In this document: piece by piece, positions 61,401-64,000 of the stretch
Layout: the number at the start of each line of letters is the position of its first letter
How positions within the stretch are numbered: position 1 is the stretch's first letter
Assembly (NCBI RefSeq): GCF_029962835.1
Contig: NC_080577.1
Location: 5,952,001 to 6,016,000, forward strand
DNA: 64,000 nt
Direction of reading: 5' to 3'
Origin: Magnolia sinica
Lineage: Eukaryota > Streptophyta > Magnoliopsida > Magnoliales > Magnoliaceae
Program-made: the position numbers and the translations under genes
Notes under the pieces: model-generated
Database searches by the model: none
Seen by the model: only the letters and a program-made list of their open reading frames with translations
What the model was told of the DNA's origin: nothing

Positions 61401-62158
61401 TGTTAAAATGAACATGTTTGCATATTTAAAAATAAAAAATTTGTAAAAAGAATGCATACATAACAAGTTTCCATTTAATAGAGCCTTCAAAGCATGTGTT
61501 GTTATAAGAAATCAGTCCAACCATCCCATCCGGCCTATTTAACCATCCAACCTTCCATCCTAACATCCATCAATATTGCAAAATATCAACAACACATAAT
61601 ATTTCACCAAGAAATCATCAACAATTGGAAAGGAAATGGAAGATTGTGGTCTCAATATCGCGCATGTTACGATATCGATAATATCGAGATATTATCAATA
61701 TTATCAATGACAAATTGAACGCTACATACAACCATGAACCCATGAAAAAAAAAAGAAATTTGAAATAATTTTTTTCCTAATAAACAAAATTTTAATGGTA
61801 TCAATTCGTTAGCAATATTATTGAAATATCATCAATACACTTATGATACAAGCATTACCTAGAATTTACATAGTCGAAAATATTGATGATATATTGGCGA
61901 TATTGATGCATTGGTAATACAAGCGACAACTAGAATTTACATAGTTGAAAATATTGGCGATCACATTAGCAATATTGATACGTTGGCGATACTTAGCGAT
62001 ACATTGCTAATACCTGGAATTTTTTATACTACCAGCGTTATCGGTATCGCTACCGGTGTTATTGATATCGCTGAGCTGGAGATAAAGATATTATCGGAGA
62101 TAATTTGAACACCGGTTACATCATCTATGGACATACAAAAGGGTCAACGGAAAGATAT

Positions 62159-62203
<45 letters not shown>

Positions 62204-63501
62204 AAAGGCTTTAGAATGAAAAATCATTCCTACAATTTCCCACTGAACAAAACAAAAAAAAAGGTATCCATGCAGTATCTCCACTTTGCAAACTTCCCGT
62301 TAGCCTCAGTTCTATTTAGTTACCTCAGAAGATTTAGTGAACTTTTGTTACCCTTCAGTCTTCACCCATCGAGCCTCCAAAATACCATCCAAAACATATG
62401 TGCCACATCAACAAGGATGCTCTACAGCGGTACCATACAACATAAATGCATAAATATTTGGTAAAATAGATACCTCAAACACCCAAATGAGAACTCGGAA
62501 AGATGGTAAATAATCATCGGTTTTGCCTGCCAACACAAAGCCTCAGCGATCAACAGATCTAGGCTCAGAAAGAAACCATGTGATGGTCAGCCATTCACAT
62601 AAAAAATCACTCATGGCTTTCACGTACACACCTCTACTTGTGCAAATGTACCACCCAAATGGAACATTCTGATTGTAATGCCCTTGCAAGAAAATCAGGC
62701 AAGTCCAACGATCAGATGGACAATGGTGTATTACGCACAATGGATGGTTAAACCATCGTATGGCTGGACCCGATGGATTGTTGGGTGGTCATCTTCATGG
62801 TTTGAACCACAGGACAGACAGCTGAGATGCACTGCACGGATGCCATGTACGCACACGTAGAGGTGTGTGTGTGGAGGTAGGGTGATCGAGACATGTAGGA
62901 TTAGCAAACCTCTCTTTTCCCACACTTGTAAATGAAAAATCGCATTTCGTCAAGATACTAGCTTTATGACCAAATCAAAGGAGATAACGATGCAATTACA
63001 GATATCTGATGTTGTTCCGATCATAACATTAAAATATCCAACAAAGAATTGCTAAATTGAAAAAATCAACAGAACCCAAATGATAAACAATGATTTTGCA
63101 TCATTTGAAGAAAAGGAAAGAGGATTTTATTTATTTATTTATTTATTTTACTCACTGTGGCTTTGGATTCGGAAGGATGTTCCTCTTCGAGATGCGAGCA
63201 TAGAGAGGCGATGTCATAGTCTTCGTAGCAATAAGGGCAGGGGAGATCAGGCCGAGCCTCCTCTTCGACTTCAAAATCATCGATGCACAACCGATCTACG
63301 AACAAAATCAGACGAAAAAATCATCAGAAATGGGGAAAAGATCGGATTTTTGAAGATATCAGATGGACTTTCAAACCCTAGAAACCCTAACAGCAATGAA
63401 AAGGGGGGAGGAGAAGAACCTAAATGGGAGTTTTGGTGGTGCTGCAGCGAGTACTGCCGTTTTGCAGCAGCGAGGCGGGAATTCCAGAGATCAGAATCCA
63501 T
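58427..63501 (-). CDS. Di19 zinc-binding protein (5 coding exons)
   Basis: The product is a 230-aa member of the dehydration-induced 19 family, nuclear proteins that act in drought, salt and ABA responses and are known CPK substrates. Coding exons in order are 63420-63501, 63156-63295, 60813-60890, 60371-60654 and 58427-58535. The N-terminus reads MDSDLWNSRLAAAKRQYS. Two atypical Cys2/His2 units follow: CPYCYEDYDIASLCSHLEEEH (about residue 46) and CPVCSVKVSRDMLNHITLQH (about 76). Next is a basic RRRRLRRVAIPNS that may serve as a nuclear signal, then the Di19 C-terminal region with LREAHLQVLLGG, ending near MQDLLLSTLFCD. The frame closes without a stop, provided intron 3 is spliced as AT-AC. 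Intron 2 holds a MULE-like element and intron 4 a TRIM element. It converges with the reticulon gene. Confidence 0.92.
59425..60146 (-). mobile_element. TRIM element in Di19 intron 4
   Basis: Two direct repeats of about 320-346 bp (59425-59741 and 59801-60146) enclose only about 60 bp. That spacer contains, on the minus strand, the tRNA-Met primer site TGGTATCAGAGC (59786-59797) next to the 5' LTR. A candidate 5-bp duplication, GCATT, lies at 59420-59424 and 60147-60151, but the exact ends are uncertain. This is the layout of a terminal-repeat retrotransposon in miniature, which has no coding capacity. It lies in the same orientation as the gene. Confidence 0.75.
60655..60812 (-). other. U12-type AT-AC intron (Di19 intron 3)
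   Basis: On the minus strand the intron begins ATATCCTTTT, the U12 AT-AC donor consensus, and ends GATCAC. A branch-site-like TTCCTTTGAC lies upstream, its A 11 nt from the end of the intron. No GT donor at that exon end keeps the conserved HGHLFKLQRRRRLRR, which the AT-AC junction restores exactly. It would be removed by the minor spliceosome. Confidence 0.8.
61255..62113. mobile_element. MULE-like element built of GATATCG-type repeats, in Di19 intron 2
   Basis: It is flanked by a perfect 9-bp duplication, GGTTACATC (61246-61254 and 62114-62122). The tips CAGTGTTCAAAG and, inverted, GGTGTTCAAATTATC are short inverted repeats. Toward both ends the element is packed with CGATATCG, GATATTG and CAATATC-like words in both orientations. 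It has no coding potential. The size of the duplication points to Mutator-type transposition. Confidence 0.8.
62163..62200. repeat. (GA)n microsatellite
   Basis: About 19 GA dinucleotides in Di19 intron 2, just outside the MULE-like element. Confidence 0.85.
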
Positions 63502-63804
63502 GGAAAATCGGAATACGGAAAGAGGATTCAAGAAATCTCGATTTCAGGAGAAAGGAGATGAGAGACGAACAAAACGCGATCGATATGGATCGAGATTCGA
63601 TCGCGATTTTATTCCTTCTTCTCTCTCTTTCGTTCTTTTGTATGGTTTTCCCGATTTCTGTTTGGAATTTTGTCTATGTTTTGATGTGATGATGATGGTG
63701 AATGGATGGAGATGCAGATTGGGACGTAGAGAGAGAGAGAGAGAGAGAGAGAGGTCAAAAATTAAATTTTAATTTGGGGAGAGAAGAGGGGGACCCGGAT
63801 GGAC
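63502..63804 (-). promoter_or_regulatory. Di19 5' UTR and promoter region
   Basis: The 300 bp upstream of the Di19 start include a CT/GA repeat (63727-63753). No clear TATA box is visible on the minus strand. The palindromic MITE beginning near 63805 marks the outer limit. Confidence 0.4.
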
Positions 63805-64000
63805 GCGGATTGTGTGCGACCCGAACCGCAGGAACTTCCCGCGGCCGGAAGCTAGGTGGAGCCCGGACGTGGATTGCGTCCTACCCCTGCCCGGACCACA
63901 ATCCGTACGGTCAGGGCTCTGTGGGTACCACCGTGATGTAAGTGTTTTATCCACGCCGTTCATCGCTTTTCTCCTATCATTTTAAGGTACATATATAAAA
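63805..64000. mobile_element. GCGGATTG-type MITE, cut by the window edge
   Basis: It starts GCGGATTGTGTGCGACCC, contains the GGTACCACCGTGATGTAAG and TTATCCACGCCGTTCATC blocks of the GTGGGCCC-type family, and runs off the end of the window. Confidence 0.55.

Noticed and set aside
63277-63419. Direct read-through of Di19 exon 1 into the following 140 bp as coding
   Set aside because: The extension soon leaves the Di19 family sequence, while the GTTCTT donor and GTTCGTAG acceptor join two conserved Di19 parts in frame.

Overview
The window is nuclear DNA from a flowering plant. It has spliced genes with GT-AG introns, plant gene families (tyrosine aminotransferase, an RTNLB17-like reticulon, Di19) and many transposable elements. 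Palindromic elements built on a GTGGGCCCCACC-type motif occur more than a dozen times. My impression is that such elements are common in magnoliids, so a magnoliid is my best guess; nothing in the window proves it. Everything here is a gene model read by eye.

Layout. (1) Positions 1-5386 hold the last intron and last exon of a first tyrosine aminotransferase (TAT) gene, whose body lies to the left of the window. (2) Positions 6464-28279 are one Ty1/Copia element bounded by a perfect 5-bp target duplication. It is filled with later insertions, including a 9.8-kb non-coding LTR element (18268-28036) that split its 3' LTR. (3) Positions 28280-33369 are a run of palindromic MITE-like repeats. (4) Positions 33370-46829 hold a second TAT gene with seven coding exons (420 aa, frame continuous across all junctions). 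Its first intron carries a Ty3/Gypsy element that itself holds a SINE and an antisense LINE. (5) Positions 46830-51660 are non-genic: first the duplicated downstream flank of TAT, then AT-rich DNA and MITEs. (6) Positions 51787-55070 hold a reticulon-like gene (8 coding exons, 438 aa). (7) Positions 58427-63501, minus strand, hold a Di19 gene (5 coding exons, 230 aa). Its third intron has the hallmarks of a U12-type AT-AC intron.

The two TAT genes are tandem duplicates. The last intron, last exon and about 1 kb of downstream flank align between 1-6300 and 45100-48000. The roughly 40 kb between corresponding points comes mostly from insertions, chiefly the Copia and Gypsy stacks. TAT makes 4-hydroxyphenylpyruvate from tyrosine, the reticulon shapes ER membrane, and Di19 is a nuclear stress regulator. 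Nothing suggests that the three genes work together. The reticulon and Di19 genes converge tail to tail.

I found no CRISPR array, no intact tRNA or rRNA gene and no new multi-gene system. The most interesting signals are the AT-AC intron in Di19, the TAT duplication with its 108-bp terminal-exon repeat, two insertions flanked by unusually long direct repeats inside the Copia element, and three small elements that look filled with one short iterated motif.
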